From Orobanche coerulescens (lineage: Eukaryota > Streptophyta > Magnoliopsida > Lamiales > Orobanchaceae), in NCBI GenBank assembly GCA_033398695.1, contig JAWKAU010000210.1, positions 162,001-226,000 of the forward strand: a DNA stretch of 64,000 nucleotides, in the 5' to 3' direction. A program made the translations under genes and the position numbers. A model generated the notes under the pieces. It did no database searches. It saw only the letters and a program-made list of their open reading frames with translations, and was not told where the DNA came from. This document shows positions 44,229 to 56,800 of this stretch, in pieces (within the stretch, counting starts at the first letter, position 1; every line of letters begins with the position of its first letter).

Positions 44229-46687
44229 TGTAATACCCAGTTGTAATTCAGTAATTATCATTCAGTATTTATCATTCAGTAATTGATACTCAGTAATTTC
44301 ATTCATTATTGATCATTTGTCACTCATATTCAGTCATGGTATTCATCATTCGAGTAATTGTATCGTGTATCAATCGTCATTCATCACTAATCGATTGGAG
44401 TTTCGTGCCGTGTTTATCATCATTGTCATTTTCGTTGCGAGTGCGCGTGAGGAGTAGCGCACGCTACATACTCCTTTTAGCGTACGCTAATTGGGTATAG
44501 GTAGCGCACGCTACCACTCGGCTTTAGCGCACGCTAAGGTTGCCACAGGCCGCGATCCGAAGGTACCGGACTGCAGCGAGTTATAAGTAGCGCACGCTAC
44601 GATTGGTAAGTAGCGCGCTAGCGGTTGTAGTAGCGCACGCTATATGTGTGGAGTAGCGCGCGCTAGGCGGATCGAGTTGAGTCCGGTGGCTCTTTGGGCC
44701 TGATTCATTGATAGCGCACGCTATGTGTAGTTGTTAGCGTACGCAACCGATTGTATAGCGCATGCTAAATAATGGTTGTAGCGCACGCTAACGAGGTCGC
44801 CGAGAACAGGCGGTTTTCTGGACTCCAGTACTGGGCGTCAAATATTTCGCTAGCGCACGCTAACAATGGATATTAGCGCACGCTAGTAGTATGGCCGTAG
44901 CGCACGCTACAAAGAGGTACGTAGCGCGCGCTACCGTGTTCGGACAGTGGGTACTGGACTACCCAAATTACTCGTTAGCGCATGCTAAGCACAAGGGGTA
45001 GCGCACGCTAACCTGGACTGATTATAAATTGGACAGTTGGTCAGATTTCGTCATTTACTCATCTCTTTTCACTCCTTCGGTATTTTTGGGCGATTTTCGA
45101 GCGATTCGGAGAGGATTCTTCGAGGTGTAATCGTCAATCATCATCTTCAAGCTCATCTTTCGGATTAATCATCATTTCATCATCTTCATCACATCGGATC
45201 AAAGGTATTAATCTCTTGGATCTAGGATTTCGGATTTTTGGGTTTTCCTTCCGATTTCTTCGTGTAAGTTTGGATTATCATTGGAATATGTTAGATATGG
45301 ATTATCTACCTTGGATAAATATATTCCTACGGATTTAATGGTTATTTTCGGAATTATTTCAAGAACCCTTGGGGTTGACTTCGGTTAATTGGGGATTTTC
45401 CGGTTGATGTTGTTGTAATCATGAATTATGGATTCCTAATGGATTATTGATATCATTGAAGTGTTTTGTTGGTTCGAAATACTCAATTTGGTGTTGATTT
45501 CGTCATATGCGGGATTGGTTATTTTCGAAGTTGTGTGGTTGGTTATGTATTCGTTGGAATGCCCTATGAGTTTGATTATCGTTGTTTCGACCTTTGGGTT
45601 AGTCGTGTTTTGTTGTTTGATACGTGTATTGAACGATTGTTGGTAATGATTGTTATTCAAGGTTGTTCGAGCGACCGGTATCTTGGTTAGGACGTTGTTT
45701 GTGGACACACATTCTTCATCGTTGTTGAGTAAGTTAAATCTTACTCGGTTAAAAGGATACTCATTCCTTTTGTTGTTGATTGCTCATAATCATAATTCAT
45801 TCATCATAATACTAATCATTTCGAGACTTGTAATTGTCGAATAATCATTTCATTCACGAGGAACGACGGTTCCAAATCATTTCATTGGATTATCAATCAC
45901 GTCACTATTACTATCATATCGGTGAGTCATCTTGGCCTTGTCTAATTATTATTCATTGATATTCATCACGGTCATTCTCGTTCATGTGACCTTCCGGGTT
46001 CATATTGCGTGGCCGGGTGTGGCTGTGTGGAATTTTTAGTCGGGCACACGATGGTCATGTATTGGGTTCACCGATACATTGGACCGTGCACACGGTAACG
46101 CTTACCTCCGTGAGACTAATTAGGTACAAGGACGGGTGTGTCCGGTCATTCGTCTTGTACACTTGCACGTAACATTACGGGCGTACTATGATACTCCTCT
46201 TCAGCGTAAATCATAATTAAGAATATTTCATAACTACAGTTAGTTCATGATTGAGTAATTTCAACCCGGGAGGAGTGTTGTTACGTAATCGACCCGTTGG
46301 GGATTTTGTTTTCGTGTCACGGCAAGGCAAAGGCACGGAAGAGCATGATGACGGAGACGAGTCCCAGGGATAATACTAGGGGGCCCTACCATTCCGTTTG
46401 TTCATCATTTTCGATTATTTCAGTTATTCCGTCATTTGTATTTTCCGCTGCAAATTCCGTTTGAGATGTTTATTTATTCAGGGTGGTGTATTTTATCTTC
46501 ATATAAAATACACTAGTATTCGGTATTGTCCTGGTGTGCTGTACTTAAACTCCTCATCGGAGTATTTGGTAATATAATGTGGTTCGGTACTACACTTATA
46601 TTATTTAATTCATCATTTTCTTTTGCCTGGTGGGTCCCAGTCGTGGATTCACGGCACTGTAATATCCGCCTAGTTTGGGGTGTTACA
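44229..46687 (+). repeat. 3' LTR of element D
   Basis: An uninterrupted 2459-bp LTR, TGTAATACCCAG to GGGGTGTTACA, followed by the GGTCT duplication. Almost identical to the split 5' LTR. Differences cluster at CAG/CTG: ATTCAGAGTAA becomes ATTCGAGTAA, AATCTGATTGG becomes AATCGATTGG, CACTCAGCTT becomes CACTCGGCTT. The part after the TATA box has no gene. Confidence 0.96.
44455..45010 (+). promoter_or_regulatory. TAGCG palindrome array in U3 of D (3' LTR)
   Basis: The same array as in the 5' LTR. One site lost a CG pair (TAGCGCGCTA near 44611) and two carry TAGCGCATGCTA (near 44756 and 44986), a C-to-T change at a CpG within the motif. TATAAA follows at 45023. Confidence 0.9.
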
Positions 46688-47173
46688 GGTCTCATTAAAT
46701 CGGTTATAATTTTATTCGGGTCATAACACGTGCATAAAAAACGAGTAAAAACAAACAGAAATGGGTAAAAACTTATGGAAACGGATGAAAAGGGACTAAA
46801 CGTGTAAATCGTGTTGTTGGATTAGTTCGGTCTAATTTAATTGGTTATAATTTTATTCGGGTCATAACACGTGCATAAAAAATGTGTAAAAACAAACAGA
46901 AATGGGTAAAAACGTATGGAAACGGATGAAAAGGGACTAAACGTGTAAATCGTGTTGTTGGATTAGTTCGGTCTCATTAAATCGGTTATAATTTTATTCG
47001 GGTCATATCACGTTCATAAAATCGTGTAAAAACAAACAGAAATGGGTAAAAACGTATGGAAACGGATGAAAAGGGACTAAACGTGTAAATCGTGTTGTTG
47101 GATTAGTTCGGTCTCATTAAATCGGTTATAATTTTATTCGGGTCATAACACATGCATAAAAAACGTGTAAAAA

Positions 47174-50100
47174 CAAAGAGAATTGGGTAAAAAAGTATGG
47201 AAACGGATGAAAAGGGACTAAACGTGTAAATCGTGTTGTTGGATCAGTTCGGTCTCAGTAAATCGGTTATAATTTTATTCGGGTCATATCACATGCATAA
47301 AAAATATGTAAAAACAAACAGAAATGGGTAAAAACGTATGGAAACGGATGAAAAGGGACTAAACGTGTAAATCGTGTTGTTGGATTAGTTCGGTCTCATT
47401 AAATCGGTTATAATTTTATTCGGGTCATATCACGTTCATAAAAAACGTGTAAAAACAAACAGAAATGGGTAAAAACGTATGGAAACGGATGAAAAGGGAC
47501 TAAACGTGTAAATCGTATTGTTGGATTAGTTCGGTGTCATTAAATCGGTTATAATTTTATTCGGGTCATAACACGTGCATAAAAAACGTGTAGAAACAAA
47601 CAGAAATGGGTAAAAAAGTATGGAAACGGATGAAATGGAACTAAACGTGTAAATCGTGTTGTTGGATTAGTTCTGTCTCATTAAATCGGTTATAATTTTA
47701 TTCGGGTCATATCACATGCATAAAAAACGTGTAAAAACAAACAGAAATGGGTAAAAACGCATGGAAACAGATGAAAAGGGACTAAACGTGTAAATCGTGT
47801 TGTTGGATTAGTTCGGTCTCATTAAATCGGTTATAATTTTATTCGGGTCATATCACACATGCATAAAAAACGTGTAAAAAGAAACAGAAATGGGTAAAAA
47901 CGTATGGAAACAGATGAAAAGGGACTAAACGTGTAAATTGTGTTGTTGGATTAGTTCGGTTTCATTAAATTGGTTATAATTTTGTTCGGGTCATATCACG
48001 TGCAAAAAAAAGTGTAAAAACAAACAGAAATGGGTAAACACGTATGGAAACGGATGAAAAGGGACTAAACGTGTAAATTGTGTTGTTGGATTAGTTCGGT
48101 CTCATTAAATCGGTTATAATTTTATTCGGGTCATAACACGTGCATAAAAAACGTGTAAAAACAAACAGAAATGGGTAAAAAAGTATGGAAACGGATGAAA
48201 AGGGACTAAATGTGTAAATCGTGTTGTTGGATTAGTTCGGTCTCATTAAATCGGTTATAATTTTATTCGGGTCATATCACATGCATAAAAAACGTTTAAA
48301 AACAAACAGAAATGGGTAAAAATGTATGGAAACAGATGAAAAGGGACTAAACGTGTAAATCGTGTTGTTGGATTAGTTCGGTCTCATTAAATCGGTTATA
48401 ATTTTATTCGGGTCATATCACACATGCATAAAAAACGTGTAAAAACAAACAGAAATGGGTAAAAACGTATGGAAACAGATGAAAAGGGACTAAACGTGTA
48501 AATCGTGTTGTTGGATTAGTTCGGTTTCATTAAATCGGTTATAATTTTGTTCGGGTCATATCACGTGCAGAAAAAAAGTGTAAAAAGAAACAGAAATGGG
48601 TAGAAAAGTATGGAAACGGATGAAAAGGGACTAAACGTGTAAATCGTGTTGTTGGATTAGTTCGGTCTCATTAAATCGGTTATAATTTTATTCGGGTCAT
48701 AACACGTGCATAAAAAACGTGTAAAAACAAACAGAAATGGGTAAAAACGTATGGAAACGGATGAAAAGGGACTAAACGTGTAAATCGTGTTGTTGGATTC
48801 GTTCGGACTCATTAACTCGGTTATAATTTTATTCGGTTCATATCACGTTCATAAAATCGTGTAAAAACAAACCGAAATGGGTAAAATCGTATGGAAACGG
48901 ATGAAAAGGGACTAAACGTGTAAATCGTGTTGTTGGATTAGTTCGGTCTCATTAAATCGGTTATAATTTTATTCGGTCATAACACATGCATAAAAACGTG
49001 TAAAAACAAAGAGAATTGGGTAAAAAAGTATGGAAACGGATGAAAAGGGACTAAACGTGTAAATCGTGTTGTTGGATCGATTCGGTCTCGAGAATCGGTT
49101 ATAATTTTATTCGGGTCATATCACATGCATAAAAAATATGTAAAAACAAACAGAAATGGGTAAAAACGTATGGAAACGGATGAAAAGGGACTAAACGTGT
49201 AAATCGTGTTGTTGGATTAGTTCGGTCTCCTTAAATCGGTTATAATTTTATTCGGGTCATATCACGTTCATAAAAAACGTGTAAAAACAAACAGAAATGG
49301 GTAAAAACGTATGAAAACGGATGAAAAGGGACTAAACGTGTAAATCGTATTGTTGGATTAGTTCGGTGTCATTAAATCGGTTATAATTTTATTCGGGTCA
49401 TAACACGTGCATAAAAAACGTGTAGAAACAAACAGAAATGGGTAAAAAAGTATGGAAACGGATGAAATGGGACTAAACGTGTAAATCGTGTTGTTGGATT
49501 AGTTCTGTCTCATTAAATCGGTTATAATTTTATTCGGGTCATATCACATGCATAAAAAACGTGTAAAAACAAACAGAAATGGGTAAAAACGCATGGAAAC
49601 AGATGAAAAGGGACTAAACGTGTAAATCGTGTTGTTGGATTAGTTCGGTCTCATTAAATCGGTTATAATTTTATTCGGGTCATATCACACATGCATAAAA
49701 ACGTGTAAAAACAAACAGAAATTGGTAAAAACGTATGGAAACAGATGAAAAGGGACTAAACGTGTAAATTGTGTTGTTGGATTAGTTCGGTTTCATTAAA
49801 TTGGTTATAATTTTGTTCGGTCATATCACGTGCAAAAAAAGTGTAAAAACAAACAGAAATGGGTAAACACGTATGGAAACGGATGAAAAGGGACTAAACG
49901 TGTAAATTGTGTTGTTGGATTAGTTCGGTCTCATTAAATCGGTTATAATTTTATTCGGGTCATAACACGTGCATAAAAAACGTGTAAAAACAAACAGAAA
50001 TGGGTAAAAAGTATGGAAACGGATGAAAAGGGACTAAATGTGTAAATCGTGTTGTTGGATTAGTTCGGTCTCATTAAATCGGTTATAATTTTATTCGGGT

Positions 50101-50836
50101 CATATCACATGCATAAAAAACGTTTAAAAACAAACAGAAATGGGTAAAAATGTATGGAAACAGATGAAAAGGGACTAAACGTGTAAATCGTGTTGTTGGA
50201 TTAGTTCGGTCTCATTAAATCGGTTATAATTTTATTCGGGTCATATCACACATGCATAAAAAACGTGTAAAAACAAACAGAAATGGGTAAAAACGTATGG
50301 AAACAGATGAAAAGGGACTAAACGTGTAAATCGTGTTGTTGGATTAGTTCGGTTTCATTAAATCGGTTATAATTTTGTTCGGGTCATATCACGTGCAGAA
50401 AAAAAGTGTAAAAAGAAACAGAAATGGGTAGAAAAGTATGGAAACGGATGAAAAGGGACTAAACGTGTAAATCGTGTTGTTGGATTAGTTCGGTCTCATT
50501 AAATCGGTTATAATTTTATTCGGGTCATAACACGTGCATAAAAAACGTGTAAAAACAAACAGAAATGGGTAAAAACGTATGGAAACGGATGAAAAGGGAC
50601 TAAACGTGTAAATCGTGTTGTTGGATTAGTTCGGTCTCATTAACTCGGTTATAATTTTATTCGGGTCATATCACGTTCATAAAATCGTGTAAAAACAAAC
50701 AGAAATGGGTAAAAACGTATGGAAACGGATGAAAAGGGACTAAACGTGTAAATCGTGTTGTTGGATTAGTTCGGTCTCATTAAATCGGTTATAATTTTAT
50801 TCGGGTCATAACACATGCATAAAAAACGTGTAAAAA
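47174..50836 (+). repeat. Two tandem copies of a 13-monomer (~1.83 kb) higher-order repeat
   Basis: The rare CAAAGAGAATTGGG marker lies at 47174, 49007 and 50837, intervals of 1833 (13 x 141) and 1830 bp. Other rare marks recur in phase in both copies: TCGGTGTCATTAAATC (47531, 49364), GTTCTGTCTCATTAAATC (47670, 49502) and GTGTAGAAACAAAC (47588, 49420). A third copy begins at 50837 but is cut short: the marker returns after only 705 bp (five monomers) at 51542. Confidence 0.92.
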
Positions 50837-53800
50837 CAAAGAGAATTGGGTAAAAAAGTATGGAAACGGATGAAAAGGGACTAAACGTGTAAATCGTGTT
50901 GTTGGATCAGTTCGGTCTCAGTAAATCGGTTATAATTTTATTCGGGTCATATCACATGCATAAAAAATATGTAAAAACAAACAGAAATGGGTAAAAACGT
51001 ATGGAAACGGATGAAAAGGGACTAAACGTGTAAATCGTGTTGTTGGATTAGTTCGGTCTCCTTAAATCGGTTATAATTTTATTCGGGTCATATCACGTTC
51101 ATAAAAAACGTGTAAAAACAAACAGAAATGGGTAAAAACGTATGGAAACGGATGAAAAGGGACTAAACGTGTAAATCGTATTGTTGGATTAGTTCGGTCT
51201 CATTAAATCGGTTATAATTTTATTCGGGTCATAACACGTGCATAAAAAACGTGTAGAAACAAACAGAAATGGGTAAAAAAGTATGGAAACGGATGAAATG
51301 GGACTAAACGTGTAAATCGTGTTGTTGGATTAGTTCGGTCTCATTAAATCGGTTATAATTTTATTCGGGTCATATCACATGCATAAAAAATGTGTAAAAA
51401 CAAACAGAAATGGGTAAAAACGCATGGAAACAGATGAAAAGGGACTAAACGTGTAAATCGTGTTGTTGGATTAGTTCGGTCTCATTAAATCGGTTATAAT
51501 TTTATTCGGGTCATAACACATGCATAAAAAACGTGTAAAAACAAAGAGAATTGGGTAAAAAAGTATGGAAACGGATGAAAAGGGACTAAACGTGTAAATC
51601 GTGTTGTTGGATCAGTTCGGTCTCAGTAAATCGGTTATAATTTTATTCGGGTCATATCACATGCATAAAAAATATGTAAAAACAAACAGAAATGGGTAAA
51701 AACGTATGGAAATGGATGAAAAGGGACTAAACGTGTAAATCGTGTTGTTGGATTAGTTCGGTCTCATTAAATCGGTTATAATTTTATTCGGGTCATATCA
51801 CGTTCATAAAAAACGTGTAAAAACAAACAGAAATGGGTAAAAACGTATGGAAACGGATGAAAAGGGACTAAACGTGTAAATCGTATTGTTGGATTAGTTC
51901 GGTCTCATTAAATCGGTTATAATTTTATTCGGGTCATAACACGTGCATAAAAAACGTGTAAAAACAAACAGAAATGGGTAAAAAAGTATGGAAACGGATG
52001 AAATGGGACTAAACGTGTAAATCGTGTTGTTGGATTAGTTCGGTCTCATTAAATCGGTTATAATTTTATTCTGGTCATATCACATGCATAAAAAACGTGT
52101 AAAAACAAACAGAAATGGGTAAAAACGCATGGAAACAGATGAAAAGGGACTAAACGTGTAAATCGTGTTGTTGGATTAGTTCGGTCTCATTAAATCGGTT
52201 ATAATTTTATTCGGGTCATATTACACATGCATGAAAAACGTGTAAAAAGAAACAGAAATGGGTAAAAACGTATGGAAAGTGATGAAAAGGGACTAAACGT
52301 GTAAATCGTGTTGTTGGATTAGTTCGTTCTCATTAAATCGGTTATAATTTTATTCGGGTCATATCACGTTCATAAAAAACGTGTAAAAACAAACAGAAAT
52401 GGGTAAAAACGTATGGAAACGGATGAAAAGGGACTAAACGTGTAAATCGTGTTGTTGGATTAGTTCGGTCTCATTAAATCGGTTATAATTTTATTCGGGT
52501 CATAACACGTGCATAAAAAACGTGTAAAAACAAACAGAAATGGGTAAAAACATATGGAAACGGATGAAAAGGGACTAAACGTGTAAATCGTGTTGTTGGA
52601 TTAGTTCGGTCTCATTAAATCGGTTATAATTTTATTCGGGTCATAACACGTGCATAAAAAACGTGTAAAAACAAACAGAAATAGGTAAAAACGTATGGAA
52701 ACAGATGAAAAGGGACTAAACGTGTAAATCGTGTTGTTGGATTAGTTCGGTCTCATTAAATCGGTTATAATTTTATTCGGGTCATATCACACATGCATAA
52801 AAAACGCGTTAAAACAAACAGAAATGGGTAAAAACGTATGGAAACAGATGAAAAGGGACTAAACGTGTAAATCGTGTTGTTGGATTAGTTCGTTTTCATT
52901 AAATCGGTTATAATTTTGTTCGGGTCATATCACGTGCATAAAAAAAGTGTAAAAACAAACAGAAATGGATAAAAACATATGGAAACGGATGAAAAGGGAC
53001 TAAACGTGTAAATCGTGTTGTTGGATTAGTTCGGTCTCATTAAATCGGTTATAATTTTATTCGGGTCATAACACGTGCATAAAAAACGTGTAAAAACAAA
53101 CAGAAATGGGTAAAAACGTATGGAAACGGATGAAAAGGGACTAAACGTGTAAATCGTGTTGTTGGATTAGGTCGGTCTCATTAACTCGGTTATAATTTTA
53201 TTCGGGTCATAACACGTGCATAAAAAACGTGTAAAAACAAACAGAAATGGGTAAAAACGTATGTAAACGGATGAAAAGGGACTAAACGTGTAAATCACGT
53301 TGTTGGATTAGTTCGGTCTCATTAAATCGGTTATAATTTTATTCGGGTCATAACACGTGCATAAAAAACGTGTAAAAACAAACAGAAATGGGTAAAAACG
53401 TATGGAAACGGATGAAAAGGGACTAAACGTGTAAATCATGTTGTTAGTTCGGTCTCATTAAATCGGTTATAATTTTATTCGGGTCATATCACGTGCATAA
53501 AAAATGTGTAAAAACAAACAGAAATGGGTAAAAACGTATGGAAACGGATGAAAAGGGACTAAACGTGTAAATCGTGTTGTTGGATTAGGTCGGTCTCATT
53601 AACTCGGTTATAATTTTATTCGGGTCATAACACGTGCATAAAAAACGTGTAAAAACAAACAGAAATGGGTAAAAACGTATGTAAACGGATGAAAAGGGAC
53701 TAAACGTGTAAATCACGTTGTTGGATTAGTTCGGTCTCATTAAATCGGTTATAATTTTATTCGGGTCATAACACGTGCATAAAAAACGTGTAAAAACAAA

Positions 53801-53859
53801 CAGAAATGGGTAAAAACGTATGGAAACGGATGAAAAGGGACTAAACGTGTAAATCGTGT

Positions 53860-56800
53860 TGTTAGTTCGGTCTCATTAAATCGGTTATAATTTTATTCGG
53901 GTCATATCACGTTCATAAAAAACGTGTAAAAACAAACAGAAATGGGTAAAAACGTATGGAAACGGATGAAAAGGGACTTAACGTGTAAATCGTTTTGTTG
54001 GATTAGTTCGGTCTCATTAAATCGGTTATAATTTTACTCGGGTCATAACACGTGCATAAAAAACGTGTAAAAACAAACAGAAATGGTTAAAAACGTATGG
54101 AAACGGATGAAAAGGGACTAAACGTGTAAATCGTGTTGTTGGATTAGTTCGGTCTCATTAAATCGGTTATAATTTTATTCGGGTCATATCACGTTCATAA
54201 AGAATGTGTAAAAACAAACAGAAATGGGTAAAGACGTATGGAAACGGATGAAAAGGGACTAAACGTGTAAATCGTGTTGTTGGATTAGTTCGGTCTCATT
54301 AACTCGGTTATAATTTTATTCGGGTCATAACACGTGCATAAAAAACGTGTAAAAACAAACAGAAATGGGTAAAAACGTATTTAAACGGATGAAAAGGGAC
54401 TAAACGTGTAAATCACGTTGTTGGATTAGTTCGGTCTCATTAAATCGGTTATAATTTTATTTGGGTCATAACACGTGCATAAAAAACGTGTAAAAACAAA
54501 CAGAAATGGGAAAAAACGTATGGAAACGGATGAAAAGGGACTAAACGTGTAAATCGTGTTGTTGGATTAGTTCGGTCTCATTAACTCGGTTATAATTTTA
54601 TTCGGGTCATAACACGTGCATAAAAAACGTGTAAAAACAAACAGAAATGGGTAAAAATGTATGTAAACGGATGAAAAGGGACTAAACGTGTAAATCACGT
54701 TGTTGGATTAGTTTGGTCTCATTAAATCGGTTATAATTTTATTCGGGTCATAACACGTGCATAAAAAACGTGTAAAAACAAACAGAAATGGGTAAAAACG
54801 TATGGAAACGGATGAAAAGGGACTAAACGTGTAAATCGTGTTGTTGGATTAGTTCGGTCTCATTAAATTGGTTATAATTTTATTTGGGTCATATCACGTT
54901 CATAAAAAACGTGTAAAAACAAACAGAAATGGGTAAAAACTTATGGAAACGGATGAAAAGGGACTAAACGTGTAAATTGTGTTGTTGGATTAGTTCGGTC
55001 TCATTAAATTGGTTATAATTTTATTCGGGTCATAACACGTGCATAAAAAACGTGTAAAAACAAATAGAAATGGGTAAAAACGTATGGAAACGGATGAAAA
55101 GGCACTAAACGTGTAAATCGTGTTGTTGGATTAGTTCGGTCTCATTAAATCGGTTATAATTTTATTCGGGTCATATCACGTTCATAAATCGTGTAAAAAC
55201 AAACAGAAATGGGTAAAAACGTATGGAAACGGATGAAAAGGGACTAAACGTGTAAATCGTGTTGTTGAATTAGTTCGGTCTCATTAAATCGGTTATAATT
55301 TTATTCGGGTCATAACACATGCATAAAAAACGTGTAAAAACAAAGAGAATTGGGTAAAAAAGTATGGAAACGGATGAAAAGGGACTAAACGTGTAAATCG
55401 TGTTGTTGGATCAGTTCGGTCTCAGTAAATCGGTTATAATTTTATTCGGGTCATATCACATGCATAAAAAATATGTAAAAACAAACAGAAATGGGTAAAA
55501 ACGTATGGAAATGGATGAAAAGGGACTAAACGTGTAAATTGTGTTGTTGGATTAGTTCGGTCTCATTAAATCGGTTATAATTTTATTCGGGTCATATCAC
55601 GTTCATAAAAAACGTGTAAAAACAAACAGAAATGGGTAAAAACGTATGGAAACGGATGAAAAGGGACTAAACGTGTAAATCGTATTGTTGGATTAGTTCG
55701 GTCTCATTAAATCGGTTATAATTTTATTCGGGTCATAACACGTGCATAAAAACGTGTAAAAACAAACGAAATGGGTAAAAAGTATGTAAACTTATGAAAT
55801 GTGACTAAACTTTTAAATTGTGTTGTTGGGTTAGTTCGGTCTCATTAAATCGGTTATAATTTTATTCTGGTCATATCACATGCATAAAAAACGTGTAAAA
55901 ACAAACAGAAATGGGTAAAAACGCATGGAAACAGATGAAAAGGGACTAAACGTGTAAATCGTGTTGTTGGATTAGTTCGGTCTCATTAAATCGGTTATAA
56001 TTTTATTCGGGTCATATTACACATGCATGAAAAACGTGTAAAAAGAAACAGAAATGGGTAAAAACGTATGGAAACAGATGAAAAGGGACTAAACGTGTAA
56101 ATCGTGTTGTTGGATTAGTTCGGTTTCATTAAATCGGTTATAATTTTGTTCGGGTCATATCACGTGCAAAAAAAAGTGTAAAAACAAACAGAAATGGGTA
56201 AACACGTATGGAAACGGATGAAAAGGGACTAAACGTGTAAATCGTGTTGTTGGATTAGTTCGGTCTCATTAAATCGGTTATAATTTTATTCGGGTCATAA
56301 CACGTGCATAAAAAACGTGTAAAAACAAACAGAAATGGGTAAAAAAGTATGGAAACGGATGAAAAGGGACTAAATGTGTAAATCGTGTTGTTGGATTAGT
56401 TCGATCTCATTAAATCGGTTATAATTTTATTTGGGTCATATCACATGCATAAAAAACGTTTAAAAACAAACAGAAATGGGTAAAAATGTATGGAAACAGA
56501 TGAAAAGGGACTAAACGTGTAAATCGTGTTGTTGGATTAGTTCGGTCTCATTAAATCGGTTATAATTTTATTCGGGTCATATCACACATGCATAAAAAAC
56601 GTGTAAAAACAAACAGAAATGGGTAAAAACGTATGGAAACAGATGAAAAGGGACTAAACGTGTAAATCGTGTTGTTGGATTAGTTCGGTTTCATTAAATC
56701 GGTTATAATTTTGTTCGGGTCATATCACGTGCAGAAAAAAAGTGTAAAAACAAACAGAAATGGGTAAAAAAGTATGGAAACGGATGAAAAGGGACTAAAC

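Larger units (their letters stand above)
17745..46687 (+). mobile_element. Element D: nearly complete Tekay-like Ty3/gypsy chromovirus carrying nested E and F
   Basis: Without its nested guests it is about 10.1 kb: 5' LTR of about 2.47 kb (17745-19936 plus 38739-39013), 5.2-kb interior (39014-44228) and 3' LTR of 2459 bp (44229-46687). Order is primer site, gag, protease, RT, RNase H, integrase with C-terminal chromodomain, polypurine tract. This order plus the chromodomain makes it a chromovirus; the long LTRs and the LRNKTIPLVKIQW type of chromodomain point to Tekay/Del (inference). The LTRs are nearly identical apart from differences at CAG/CTG sites, so insertion was recent. Confidence 0.95.

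Noticed and set aside
46694..46720. CENP-B-box-like motif in the satellite (TTCGGTCTCATTAAATCGG)
   Set aside because: The motif needs TTCG, four bases, A, two bases, CGGG. The monomer has C at the key A position and the downstream CGG is at the wrong distance.
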